From: Siphonodentalium dalli
Lineage: Eukaryota; Mollusca; Scaphopoda; Gadilida; Siphonodentaliidae
DNA length: 64,000 nucleotides
Reading direction: 5' to 3'
Assembly: GCA_032622095.1 (NCBI GenBank)
Contig: CP136061.1
Span: 255,265,582 to 255,329,581, forward strand
The position numbers and the translations under genes are program-made. Shown here in pieces: positions 1 through 9,831 of the stretch (positions are counted from its first letter, which is position 1; each line of letters begins with the position of its first letter). The notes beneath the pieces were generated by a model. That model saw only the letters and a program-made list of their open reading frames with translations. It did no database searches and was not told the DNA's origin.

Positions 1-1976
1 TATTTCAAGGCTTGGTTATCATAATGAGAAAGTTCTTTTGTCTAGGCTTCCACTAAAATCTAATACGGACCTCCTCTGAGGAATGATAGAACGTCGAAAG
101 TCCGACATGTACTGTAGGATCATCGATATTCTCAGGTACAGAAGGATGGCTTTCATTCTGTGTTATGACTGAACCAAGGTCTGTTAGCCTGAAATACAGA
201 TGTAGATACTATGATATTAACGCATGTACATGTATAGAAGAATGGCTTTCATTCTGTGTTATGACTGAACCAAGGTCTGTTAGCCTGAAATACAGATGTA
301 GATACTATGAGCTATTAACACATGTACATGTATAGAAGGATGGCTTTCATTCTGTGTTATGACTGAACCAAGGTCTGTTAGCCTGAAATACAGATGTAGA
401 TACTATGAGCTATTAACACATGTACATGTATAGAAGAATGGCTTTCATTCTGTGTTATGACTGAACCAAGGTCTGTTAGCCTGAAATACAGATGTAGATA
501 CTATGAGCTATTAACACATGTACATGTATAGAAGGATGGCTTTCATTCTGTGTTATGACTGAACCAAGGTCTGTTAGCCTGAAATACAGATGTAGATACT
601 ATGAGCTATTAACACATGTACATGTATAGAAGAATGGCTTTCATTCTGTGTTATGACTGAACCAAGGTCTGTTAGCCTGAAATACAGATGTAGATACTAT
701 GAGATATTAACACATGTACATGTATAGAAGGATGGCTTTCATTCTGCGTTACGACTGAACCAAGGTCTGTTAGCCTGAAATACAGATGTAGATACTATGA
801 TATTAACACATGTACATGTATAGAAGGATGGCTTTCATTCTGCGTTACGACTGAACCAAGGTCTGTTAGCCTGAAATACAGATGTAGATACTATGATATT
901 AACGCATGTACATGTATAGAAGAATGGCTTTCATTCTGCGTTACGACTGAACCAAGGTCTGTTAGCCTGAAATACAGATGTAGATACTATGAGATATTAA
1001 CACATGTACATGTATAGAAGGATGGCTTTCATTCTGCGTTACGACTGAACCAAGGTCTGTTAGCCTGAAATACAGATGTAGATACTATGAGATATTAACA
1101 CATGTACATGTATAGAAGGATGGCTTTCATTCTGCGTTACGACTGAACCAAGGTCTGTTAGCCTGAAATACAGATGTAGATACTATGAGATATTAACACA
1201 TGTACATGTATAGAAGGATGGCTTTCATTCTGCGTTACGACTGAACCAAGGTCTGTTAGCCTGAAATACAGATGTAGATACTATGAGATATTAACACATG
1301 TACATGTATAGAAGGATGGCTTTCATTCTGCGTTACGACTGAACCAAGGTCTGTTAGCCTGAAATACAGATGTAGATACTATGAGCTATTAACACATGTA
1401 CATGTATAGAAGGATGGCTTTCATTCTGTGTTATGACTGAACCAAGGTCTGTTAGCCTGAAATACAGATGTAGATACTATGAGATATTAACACATGTACA
1501 TGTATAGAAGGATGGCTTTCATTCTGCGTTACGACTGAACCAAGGTCTGTTAGCCTGAAATACAGATGTAGATACTATGAGCTATTAACACATGTACATG
1601 TATAGAAGGATGGCTTTCATTCTGCGTTACGACTGAACCAAGGTCTGTTAGCCTGAAATACAGATGTAGATACTATGAGATATTAACACATGTACATGTA
1701 TAGAAGGATGGCTTTCATTCTGTGTTACGACTGAACCAAGGTCTGTTAGCCTGAAATACAGATGTAGATACTATGAGATATTAACACATGTACATGTATA
1801 GAAGGATGGCTTTCATTCTGCGTTACGACTGAACCAAGGTCTGTTAGCCTGAAATACAGATGTAGATACTATGAGATATTAACACATGTACATGTATAGA
1901 AGGATGGCTTTCATTCTGTGTTACGACTGAACCAAGGTCTGTTAGCCTGAAATACAGATGTAGATACTATGAGATA
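1..1976. repeat. 96-98 bp minisatellite array
   Basis: About 19 head-to-tail units run from about base 130, each reading GGATGGCTTTCATTCTG, then CCAAGGTCTGTTAGCC, then CACATGTACATGTATAG. Variants are GTTATG/GTTACG and GAGCTATT/GAGATATT/GATATT. The last unit is interrupted by the family A element at 1977 and resumes at 2377-2411. Bases 1-14 (TATTTCAAGGCTTG) match the right end of family E; bases 15-130 are unassigned. The array lies in the PLD intron downstream of the exon at 3489-3628. Confidence 0.95.
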
Positions 1977-2376
1977 TTAACCCTTTACCCAACAAACCGG
2001 CCAAAACCGGCCAAATAAAGCTTCAACAGCCTAAAATATCTTCGGTCTGTCTCAATAAAACCATACACATATGGATATCATTGGAACCGGCTCCTTGACC
2101 ACATTGTGATAGTTACAGTTATGCCCTGTGCCAATGCATTCTCTTATATATGCGAGTCGACCATAGGTCGCCTCGCATATATAAGAGAATGCATTGGCCT
2201 AAAAAAAACTTTTTTTTAACACTTTTTACCATTTTTTCTTACATTCTTTAACAATTTTATAATTTTTAATGTATTAAGCCAATGCATTCTCTTATATATG
2301 CGAGGCGACCTATGGTCGACTCGCATATATAAGAGAATGCATTGGCACAGGGCCGTTCTGTTGGGTAAAGGGTTAA
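1977..2376 (+). mobile_element. Family A TTAA MITE, copy A1
   Basis: Bounded by TTAA on both sides with inverted ends CCCTTTACCCAACA / TGTTGGGTAAAGGG. Inside, a unique left part (CCGGCCAAAACCGGCC, then GACCACATTGTGATAG) leads to two hairpins of about 70 nt that face each other across an A/T-rich spacer. Each hairpin has stem CCAATGCATTCTCTTATATA and tip CGACC-ATA-GGTCG. The TTAA target and CCC start are the piggyBac-type signature; no transposase is present. The insertion splits a minisatellite unit that elsewhere reads GATATTAACACATG. Confidence 0.9.
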
Positions 2377-2501
2377 CACATGTACATGTATAGAAGGATG
2401 GCTTTCATTATTTCATTCGTGATAATAAGGGAGACAGATATTTTTTATCTATTATTTATTTCAAATTATTTTTGTCAGGAAATTTCATTTATGATCTACA
2501 T

Positions 2502-2645
2502 TTAACCCTTTCATGATGGGAGCTTTGTTGGTGCAGCATTAAAGATCATGTGACAGTGCATTCTCTTATATATGTGAGTCTCCCAAGAGAATACATTGGC
2601 ACAGGGTTTTCACAAAATGTCAGGAAGCTTTGATCATGCATGGGA
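2502..2645 (+). mobile_element. Family C MITE, truncated copy C1
   Basis: Starts TTAACCCTTTCATGATGG, continues with GCAGCATTAAAGATCATG and one degenerate hairpin arm, and ends near CAGGAAGCTTTGATCATG without a right TTAA. 2377-2501 holds the minisatellite tail and unassigned AT-rich DNA. Confidence 0.75.
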
Positions 2646-3236
2646 GTGTTTTAAGGACCACAGTGCGCTCCTTGATGGCAATCGATGGCATGACTTGTCA
2701 GACGAGTGTATTCATATGTATATTTCTCTTCTACTACTCTATTTTCCTCTCTATCTTTCTATGTACGATGACAGTACTTGGCCAGCTGCATATATTGTCA
2801 CTGCTGCCTGTATTTAGGGATTCCATCTTTCGGTCATGGACATGCCAGTCTAAAGCCGGCCATACATGGCAGCAGTGTGTATATGCAGGTGGCGAAGAGC
2901 TGTTGGTTCTCTTACTAGTATCTCTTAAGCAACATGACAGTCCTGTTGAGGGAGGACAGTGGGATAGCACGGGTTGATTTTTCATGTTGTATATATATAT
3001 AAAGGTACGAGTATCTATTTAGTAGTCATTACTAAGCTAGGTTTATTCACTATCTTGTCCCTCTACAGAAATGTCAAGCTGCATTCTTGTTATATTTATA
3101 TATCTATACTTTTAATATTTATACTATATGAATGTCACACTCTGTGTTACTCTTTTGTATATATGCTTTTGCTCATATGTCTGCAAATTTTGCATCTTTT
3201 AGCCATTAAAAAATTATCTATCAATCTATCTATCTA
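2646..3236. other. Unassigned intronic DNA
   Basis: No gene or known repeat recognised. It contains a short TA run near 2986-3000 and an ATCT microsatellite at about 3215-3238. Open frames here are short and without recognisable motifs. Confidence 0.5.
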
Positions 3237-3477
3237 TCATGATGGCAGCTGCAGCAGAAAGATCCTGTGCCAATGCATTATCTTAAATATGCAAGACTCC
3301 CATAGGGAGCCTCACATATATAAAAGAATGTGCTGGCTTACAAAGTAGAAGTAAATATTGTTATGCAATCATTCTCTTATATATGCAAGGCTCCTATGGA
3401 AAACTCGCATATATAAGAGAATGCATTGCCACAGGGTTTTCACAAAAATTCAGGAAGCTCCAGCCATGGAACGGTTA
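3237..3477 (+). mobile_element. Family C MITE, copy C2, beside a PLD splice donor
   Basis: Begins within CATGATGGCAGCTGCAG, carries two hairpins (first loop CTCCCATAGGGAG) and ends GGAAGCTCCAGCCATGGAACGGTTAA. The terminal TTAA (3474-3477) is only 11 nt from the donor of the PLD exon at 3489-3628. Confidence 0.8.
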
Positions 3478-3488
3478 ATGTGACTTAC

Positions 3489-3628
3489 TTGTGTAATTCA
3501 TCATCCCATCTTCCATAGCAAAGGTCAAGGCCACCCGTAAAGGCTACTTTCTGATCGATAACGATCATCTTCTCATGGTGCGCCCACAGATATGTGCCTC
3601 CAGGTACATGGTCAGGATGTCGTAGAAC
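3489..3628 (-). CDS. PLD: PLD exon: HKD motif 1
   Basis: After acceptor TCTGTGATAG this 140-nt exon encodes 46 codons plus two bases and ends CACAA|GTAAGT. It reads [17 protein letters not shown], then [16 protein letters not shown], then [13 protein letters not shown]. HxKxxxxD (H, K and D of HHEKMIVID) is the first of two catalytic HKD motifs; its histidine belongs to the pair that forms the covalent phosphatidyl intermediate in the family. The GG and YGRWDD that follow are also family-conserved. The acceptor has a modest pyrimidine tract. A family C transposon ends 11 nt past the donor. Confidence 0.95.
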
Positions 3629-3705
3629 CTATCACAGAAACCAACCCGGCACAGTTAATTTAATTATCAGACCTACGTTAACCTTTCCTATACTAAATAA
3701 TAATT

Positions 3706-3800
3706 GACAAGTAGTTCCCTCTGACAGGGAATGTTCAGATAATAAGTTCAACAAACAACCAATTTTGTTGAACTTATTATCTGAACATTTCCCACCAATG
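3706..3800. repeat. Small foldback repeat
   Basis: GTTCAGATAATAAGTTCAAC and GTTGAACTTATTATCTGAAC form inverted arms around a short AT-rich spacer, flanked by CCCACCAATG. A diverged relative lies at 31906-31985. Confidence 0.75.
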
Positions 3801-3815
3801 AATCAGCTGAATGAA

Positions 3816-4069
3816 CAAGCCTTGAAATAGGGTGTCTGTCATTTGCAGAATGAGGTCCCCAGAGGGTGAATTTAGTGATGATACCCCGCATAGCGGGCTA
3901 GCATCACCAAATTCACCCTCTGGGGACCTCATTCTGCTTACACCTCTGCAGAATGAGGTTCCCAGAGGGTGAATTTGGTGATGCTAGCCCGCTATATGGG
4001 GTAGCATCACTAAATTCACCCTCTGGGGACCTCATTCTGCAAATGACAGACACCCTATTTCAAGACTTG
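3816..4069. mobile_element. Family E hAT-like foldback MITE, copy E1
   Basis: Ends CAAGCCTTGAAATAG / CTATTTCAAGACTTG enclose two successive palindromes built on AGAATGAGGTCCCCAGAGGG and GCATCACTAAATTCACC. The flanks carry the 8-bp direct repeat TGAATGAA, and 8-bp duplications are typical of hAT transposons. No coding sequence. Confidence 0.88.
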
Positions 4070-4988
4070 TGAATGAACAAGAATTTTCTGCACTTTATTA
4101 TCTTTTCGTATGTCTGTCATCTGCTCATCTTTCATAAACTTTGAAAAGAATGATCGACTATTCCAATTATACTTTCATAGAGGATGAGTATATTGGGGCT
4201 ATATTAAGTAAGGGTAGCCATATGACATGTTTGTTTTTTTTCGAAAAAAAATATACAAGGATTAGGACAGACCTCATAATCCGCAGGTGCACAGGTTACC
4301 ATGGTACTAACTATCTGTACCAAGTTTAAAAGAATTTGACTGAAAAATGTAGGAATATAAGCTCGGACAAAGCTGTGTTCTATAGACATACAGAAAGATG
4401 GACAAGCTGATTCCAACCAGCCTCATTATACGCCATGATAATAGGGAGAAGTTCTCCCTTTGAAGATTTTAGGGAGACTTCATGCCCAACTATGGCGACT
4501 TAATTCATGTCAAAATGATAATTGTAAACAATGGACTATCTCTGGGAAAATCCCCCTACCCTTGAAATGTGACAAAAGAACTTTAGTTTCTGATTTTACT
4601 GTGGCTTTTGGTGTTTACAAAACCAAATGTTGGTCATGGGTAGTTTAATGTAAAATGTATGTTTGACATTGTTGCATGCAATACATAAATATAGAGTTGT
4701 CCTTCTTCCATTGGTTTGCAAATACTTAATACATAAATATAGAGTTGTCCTTCTTCCATTGATGTGCATACACACAAAGTACCCAGATGACAAACTAAAT
4801 GTGAATGAAATGCAAATTTAAAGACATAGTACCATGTACCAAAACCTGCATGTGACATATTTGAGGAATTCTAAAGACTCATAAATTATCAAACTCATTT
4901 TGTTGTCCTACTTCTGGTGATTTAATAGCTATTGACTCAATGTGTTGATGTTCAACACCCATGGTACGTCACTGTGACGTTACATAAG
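4070..4988. other. Unassigned intron with a short tandem duplication
   Basis: Mostly unique AT-rich DNA. At 4679-4763 the stretch ATACATAAATATAGAGTTGT plus CCTTCTTCCATTG occurs twice about 50 bp apart. No exon-like motif on either strand. Confidence 0.5.
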
Positions 4989-5388
4989 ATAACCCTTTAC
5001 CCAACAAACCGGCCAAAACCGGCCAAATAAAGCTTCAACAGCCTAAAATATCTTCGGTCTGTCTCAATAGAACCATACAAATATGGATATCATTGGAACC
5101 GGCTCCTTGACCACATTGTGATAGTTACAGTTATGCCCTGTGCCAATGCATTCTCTTATATATGCGAGTCGACCATAGGTCGCCTCGCATATATAAGAGA
5201 ATGCATTGGCCTAAAAAAAATCTTTTTTTAACACATTTTACCATTTTTTCTTCCATTCTTTAACAATTTTATAATTTTTAATGTGTTAAGCCAATGCATT
5301 CTCTTATATATGCGAGGCGACCTATGGTCGACTCGCATATATAAGAGAATGCATTGGCACAGGGCCGTTCTGTTGGGTAAAGGGTTAA
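4989..5388 (+). mobile_element. Family A MITE, copy A2
   Basis: Full-length, same layout as the copy at 1977. The left target copy has decayed to ATAA; the right is TTAA. The spacer between the two hairpins reads CTTTTTTTAACACATTTTACC. Confidence 0.88.
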
Positions 5389-5561
5389 TGGCCATAGACG
5401 ACACATTTAACTTACTAGATTACTGAATTTCATACAAGTAATTAAAATTCTCACCTGGAAAGCATGATAAAATTGTTACAGGATTCCTTGTTGCCGGCTA
5501 CGGTGACATATGAAGCTCAGCGAGATTAACATCAGCTCGGCTAGCCCGATATTAATCTTAC

Positions 5562-5855
5562 TTCACCTCATATGACACCATATCTGGCAACAACTCGCCC
5601 TATAACTTATAATAGCTTCGTTAGGGGGGGATAAGATAAACCAACAAACCTTAATGTTACTTCGCCTCATATGAAACCATATCTGGCAACAACTCGCCCT
5701 GTAACTTATAATAGCTTCGTTAGGGGGGGATATGATAAACCAACAAACCTTAATGTTACTTCGCCTCATATGAAACCATATCTGGCAACAACTCGCCCTG
5801 TAACTTATAATAGCTTCGTTAGGGGGGGATATAATAAACCAACAAACCTTAATGT
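5562..5855. repeat. 99-bp tandem repeat spanning a PLD splice donor
   Basis: Three copies start near 5562, 5661 and 5760, each with CCATATCTGGCAACAACTCG and ATAGCTTCGTTAGGGGGG. Each contains ACCTTAATGTT, which on the minus strand is AACATTAAG|GTTTGT, the 3' end and donor of the PLD exon at 5848-5961. Candidate exon ends are therefore 5848, 5749 and 5650. The array stays open in the PLD frame. Confidence 0.9.
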
Positions 5856-5961
5856 TCTTCCTATTACAGTTGACAAGCTTCACTTTACTGTATGCGCTTT
5901 TAATTCCGAGTGCGAATTCTACTTCCTTGTAAAGCAGGATAAATACTTTCACACCCTCATC
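5848..5961 (-). CDS. PLD: PLD exon: LLYKEVEFALGI region
   Basis: 38 codons in phase 0 from acceptor CAATTACAG. The peptide reads DEGVKVFILLYKEVEFALGI, then KSAYSKVKLVNCNRKNIK. The YKEVE-ALGI block is a PLD1/2 hallmark between the DWWLSPE segment and HKD1, and NIK joins to VLRHPDHV in the next exon as in the family. The donor AAG|GTTTGT is weaker than the other donors here and is repeated in the adjacent 99-bp array. Using a distal donor would add 33 or 66 residues in frame. Confidence 0.94.
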
Positions 5962-6329
5962 CTGTAATTGTTAATAGAGTGGTTATATAAGTTTTTATTT
6001 AATCGATATATGTTAGAAAACAACCTTTTCCTTACCTCATATTATGAAATATTAATGGACAATGTGGTTACATGTTCGTATTCTGCACTTGATGTAAATC
6101 TTTATATATTGTATAATCTATATATACACTGTGCATGCACAAAACGATTCCGCATTTTAGTATCAGCTGACTACAGCATAATAAAATCTGGGCCTGAATC
6201 GGTGTTTTTAATCTGCTGACCACTACTACATCATCAGTAGTTTAGTCACAGAAATCTATAAATACTGGTGGTGATATTATTTATAAATTTTTCGGCTAAT
6301 TTACTACGTGATCGGCATTGGACTTGCAG

Positions 6330-6755
6330 CCCTGGGAATTAGCCTAGGCAATAGGCAATGCCTAGGTAAAAGCAGAGGCAAAATCGGTTTGCCTAGGCAA
6401 TTATATTTCCTAGGTAAAACAAGTTCATTGGGTTACTAAAATTGATTTGTGTATATCAGAAATAGAACCTCTTTAGTCAAAATGATTTCTTTAAATAACT
6501 CATTACATATATTGTCCTACAATTGTTTCCATGGCACTGGGCCATTAACTAGCTACCCGTTATAAGGACACTTATTTTGGAGATGATTTGTGGAATTGTA
6601 CATATATGTTGAGTAATGGCCTGGAAATAATGTTCCGCAAAATAACTAGGCAATTCTGGGCAATTCATGTTATTATTGAATCATATTGATTTGAGATGGC
6701 AATATTGTTGCAAAATTGCCTAGGTAAAATCTGTTTTTGCCTAGGCCGACTTTTT
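6330..6755. mobile_element. TGCCTAGG inverted-repeat element
   Basis: Both ends are rich in the palindrome CCTAGG, as in TTGCCTAGGCAATTATA and AATTGCCTAGGTAAAATC, in opposite orientations around about 250 bp of unique DNA. It looks like a degenerate MITE within a PLD intron; its exact ends were not resolved. The rest of the intron, 5962-6329 and 6756-6996, is unassigned. Confidence 0.5.
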
Positions 6756-6996
6756 TCAAGTCTTGGGTCATTTTAATCACAATAGTGTGGGCTTTCCGAT
6801 TGTGTTTGATAGTTTCTAGACCAGATAAATCCTTTAATATCACCAAAACTAATGTGTGCGAAGTCAGTTTATGAGAGTAAATATACACATTCATGACTCT
6901 CGAAATATGAAGTCACCATAAAAACATTCGAACTTAGCACCCAGATGAGTGTTGTGGCTGTAGATCTAATTGATAGATTAAAGCGATGTTACTCAC

Positions 6997-7078
6997 AGCT
7001 TTCTTCTCGAGCAGTACATCTAATCTCCATATAGATCCCTCTGTATTTGGCCTCTTGAGGTAAATTTCTGGGCTCAAC
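6997..7078 (-). CDS. PLD: PLD exon: LSPEIYLKRP region
   Basis: 82 nt from acceptor TAATTTCAG to donor AAAGCT|GTGAGT. The first base completes the second W of DWW; it then reads LSPEIYLKRPNTEGSIWRLD and VLLEKKA. This continues the conserved DWWLSPE-LKRP block of PX-PH PLDs. It is the only exon here with a plain neighbourhood: no transposon or tandem array within 200 nt. Confidence 0.95.
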
Positions 7079-7589
7079 CTGAAATTATTATAACAAAAAA
7101 ACAAGAATAATAATAACAAAAAATTTAAAATAATTTCAACTTTCATAAGATTTCCATAAGTTTCCAACATCAAAAATTTAACATTTGAAGATGATATAAA
7201 AACTATATCTCATAGAAAAAGAGATAAAGTTACATTATAAAAACTAAATTGATTCATTGTAGAATGTAGAGTAACTCATATAGTGAATGCATTGGTTTAT
7301 TTTCTAAGAAATGAACGCTGCTTGAGCAATTTTCTATCAAATCAAACGTCTGGGTTATCCAGCTGGTTTATCAAGAAGAAAAATTTTCTTTATAAAAAAA
7401 GTATGAAATAATTCAACTATAAGTGTGCTAATGAGCAATTTTCAACTTATAAATTATCTTTTTTCGAAAGCCAATAGCAATTAGAATTCAATGTTATCCT
7501 GTCGCATTCATATTAGGGGAGAATCAGGCCCCATCCTTCATGAATAAACCTTCCACCAATCTGTGATGAAAATCTCAAAATAAACCTAC
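7079..7589. other. Short PLD intron, no element recognised
   Basis: AT-rich intron of 511 nt with no inverted-repeat or tandem element seen. Confidence 0.6.
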
Positions 7590-7673
7590 CACCAATCTGT
7601 GATGAAAATTTCCTGTTTTGCATTTTCTATTGCATCAGCGGCTGCTTCAAAATATGTAGCGCCGTCCACAAAC
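7590..7673 (-). CDS. PLD: PLD exon: FITDWW region
   Basis: 84 nt ending GATTGGTG|GTAGGT. It reads FVDGATYFEAAADAIENAKQ, then EIFITDW, and its last two bases start the second W. Family members have Y-F/A-A-I-AK-EIFITDWW at this point. The exon's first 23 or so bases and the acceptor TATTCACAG are the terminal unit of a 41-bp tandem array, so the true 3' splice site could be any of about 13 copies. I chose the copy nearest the conserved coding sequence (start at 7673), which gives correct phase with the upstream exon (TG|G = W). Confidence 0.93.
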
Positions 7674-8182
7674 CTGTGAATACAAGACGTAAATATGTAG
7701 CGCCGTCCACAAACCTGTGAATACAAGACGTAAATATGTAGCGCCGTCCACAAACCTGTGAATACAAGACGTAAATATGTAGCGCCGTCCACAAACCTGT
7801 GAATACAAGACGTAAATATGTAGCGCCGTCCACAAACCTGTGAATACAAGACGTAAATATGTAGCGCCGTCCACAAACCTGTGAATACAAGACGTAAATA
7901 TGTAGCGCCGTCCACAAACCTGTGAATACAAGACGTAAATATGTAGCGCCGTCCACAAACCTGTGAATACAAGACGTAAATATGTAGCGCCGTCCACAAA
8001 CCTGTGAATACAAGACGTAAATATGTAGCGCCGTCCACAAACCTGTGAATACAAGACGTAAATATGTAGCGCCGTCCACAAACCTGTGAATACAAGACGT
8101 AAATATGTAGCGCCGTCCACAAACCTGTGAATACAAGACGTAAATATGTAGCGCCGTCCACAAACCTGTGAATACAAGAAGT
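7651..8182. repeat. 41-bp tandem array of a PLD 3' splice site
   Basis: Thirteen nearly identical units start at 7656 and recur every 41 bp to 8148. On the minus strand each reads TCTTGTATTCACAG|GTTTG, then TGGACGGCGCTACATATTTA. Each unit thus carries a pyrimidine-rich acceptor plus the first bases of the PLD exon. Because 41 is not divisible by 3, all three minus frames cycle through the array, and none has a stop. Confidence 0.96.
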
Positions 8183-8250
8183 TTTAACCCTTTCATGAAG
8201 GAAGCTGTGCAGAATTAAAATCTTGTGCTAGTCCATTCTCTTAAAGGTGT

Positions 8251-8578
8251 ACTGTACACTAAATCTGGCCATTTATGGGACCATCTCTTTTAATACTCAA
8301 CAGAATATATGCAACAAATGAATAAATTTGACCCATAAATTAGTGGAAAATATGCTCATGCGCTCTATGAACGATGCAAACAACATGGTAATTATAAGGA
8401 TAATGAATTTATGACTCCTGCCATAAATTGAATTTGATTATAATTACCATGTTGTTTTACATCATTCATAAATTAATGGTGGTATGTTGCACTCATTCAT
8501 GGTTCAAATTCATTTCTGTTGGGTATAAAAGGAGATGGTCCCATAAATGGCCGGATTTAGAGTACAGTACCCCTTTAA
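8251..8578. mobile_element. Family F TTAA foldback, copy F1
   Basis: Arms TTAAAGGTGTACTGTACAC and GTACAGTACCCCTTTAA, then GGCCATTTATGGGACCATCT inverted as AGATGGTCCCATAAATGGCC. A long foldback runs through ACCATGTTGTTT-type inner arms. Its right terminal TTAA is also the left target of the A copy at 8575. Confidence 0.85.
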
Positions 8579-8974
8579 CCCTTTACCCAACAAACCGGCC
8601 AAAACCGGCCAAATAAAGCTTCAACAGCCTAAAATATCTTCGGTCTGTCTCAATAGAACGATACAAATATGGATATCATTGGAACCGGCTCCTTGACCAC
8701 ATTGTGATAGTTACAGTTATGCCCTGTGCCAATGCATTCTCTTATATATGCGAGTCGACCATAGGTCGCCTCGCATATATAAGAGAATGCATTGGCCTAA
8801 ACAAAATCTGTTTTTAACACTTTTTACCATTTTTTCTTACATTCTTTAACAATTTTATAATTTTTAATGTGTTAAGCCAATGCTTTCTCTTATATATGCG
8901 AGGCGACCTATGGTCGACTCGCATATATAAGAGAATGCATTGGCACAGGGCCGTTCTGTTGGGTAAAGGGTTAA
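8575..8974 (+). mobile_element. Family A MITE, copy A3
   Basis: Complete copy with TTAA on both sides, inserted at the TTAA end of the F element. One hairpin stem carries TGCTTTCTC instead of TGCATTCTC. Confidence 0.9.
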
Positions 8975-9113
8975 GTATGGAGCCTCACATAATTAAGATA
9001 ATTCACTGGCTTACAAGGTCAAGGTAAATATTGTTAGGACACTGTATTATCTTATATGCATTGGCACAGGGTTATTGAAAAATTTCAGGAAGTTCCAGTC
9101 AAAGAAGGGTTAA

Positions 9114-9831
9114 TTTTGTCCTATTTTATTCTGGTAAATTGTTTTGCGAATGAAGTCATTTGTTAGAGTTGAGAGATGTATGTACCAAGGGAGGTAATTC
9201 ACCCACACGCCGATACATGGATACAATTCCATGACTTTTTCGAGATTGTCAGAACTTTTCCAAGACCTCAATTGACATTCCTTATCCCTTTCATCAGGGA
9301 CCAGCCTAGATGTTAGGGACCAGCCTAGAGGTTAGAGACCAGCCTAGAGGTTCAAATTGGGAGAAGGAAGTCATTTCTCCCCGTTTGGTTATTAGGGAGC
9401 AGTGGGTTGTTGTTGGCAGGGAGGACAAGACAAGACTTGGGAGAAGTGACAGATTTTTGGGAGAAGATGTCTCCCAATTCGTCCTCTAGGATATTCCCTG
9501 CCTATCTGTATCATGATGGGAGCCGCGCGTGGGCAGCATTATAAATCATGTGCCAGATAAATAAAAACTGTTTGATATATTTAATGGCATAAATTTATCA
9601 AAATAACTTTTCAATGTCAGATGCCATAGTATTTTGAGATGCATCATAAGGAATGTAAACAGATGACAAACCAGAAGTCAAAGGTTACGTTTGCACAACA
9701 ATAATACATTTTGGTACACCTGCACTAGTTCATGTTATTCAAAGAATGTTGCATATTACAAATTACAATACATAAAATGGGTTTACTGAATGGAATCAGG
9801 GTAGGGTCATGTAATAAATGGAGTCACAGGC
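9114..9831. other. Unassigned intronic DNA
   Basis: Contains three copies of an 18-bp motif, GACCAGCCTAGAGGTTAG, at about 9299-9352; otherwise no gene or repeat recognised. Confidence 0.5.

Larger units (their letters stand above)
8184..9113 (+). mobile_element. Family C MITE, copy C3, carrying nested F and A copies
   Basis: Left end TTAACCCTTTCATGAAGG, right end CAGGAAGTTCCAG...GAAGGGTTAA. Its body is interrupted after CCATTCTC (8250) and resumes with GTATGGAGCCTCACATAATT (8975). The inserted DNA is a family F copy followed by a family A copy. Confidence 0.85.

Noticed and set aside
130-1976. Regular repeat at the start considered as a CRISPR array
   Set aside because: Units are contiguous 96-98 bp repeats without unique spacers, in a eukaryotic intron.
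7586-8196. 176-191 codon minus-strand frames with 41-residue periodic protein
   Set aside because: They read through the 41-bp tandem array in three frames. Only the last 27 codons are a real PLD exon; the rest would be translated only if distal acceptors are used.
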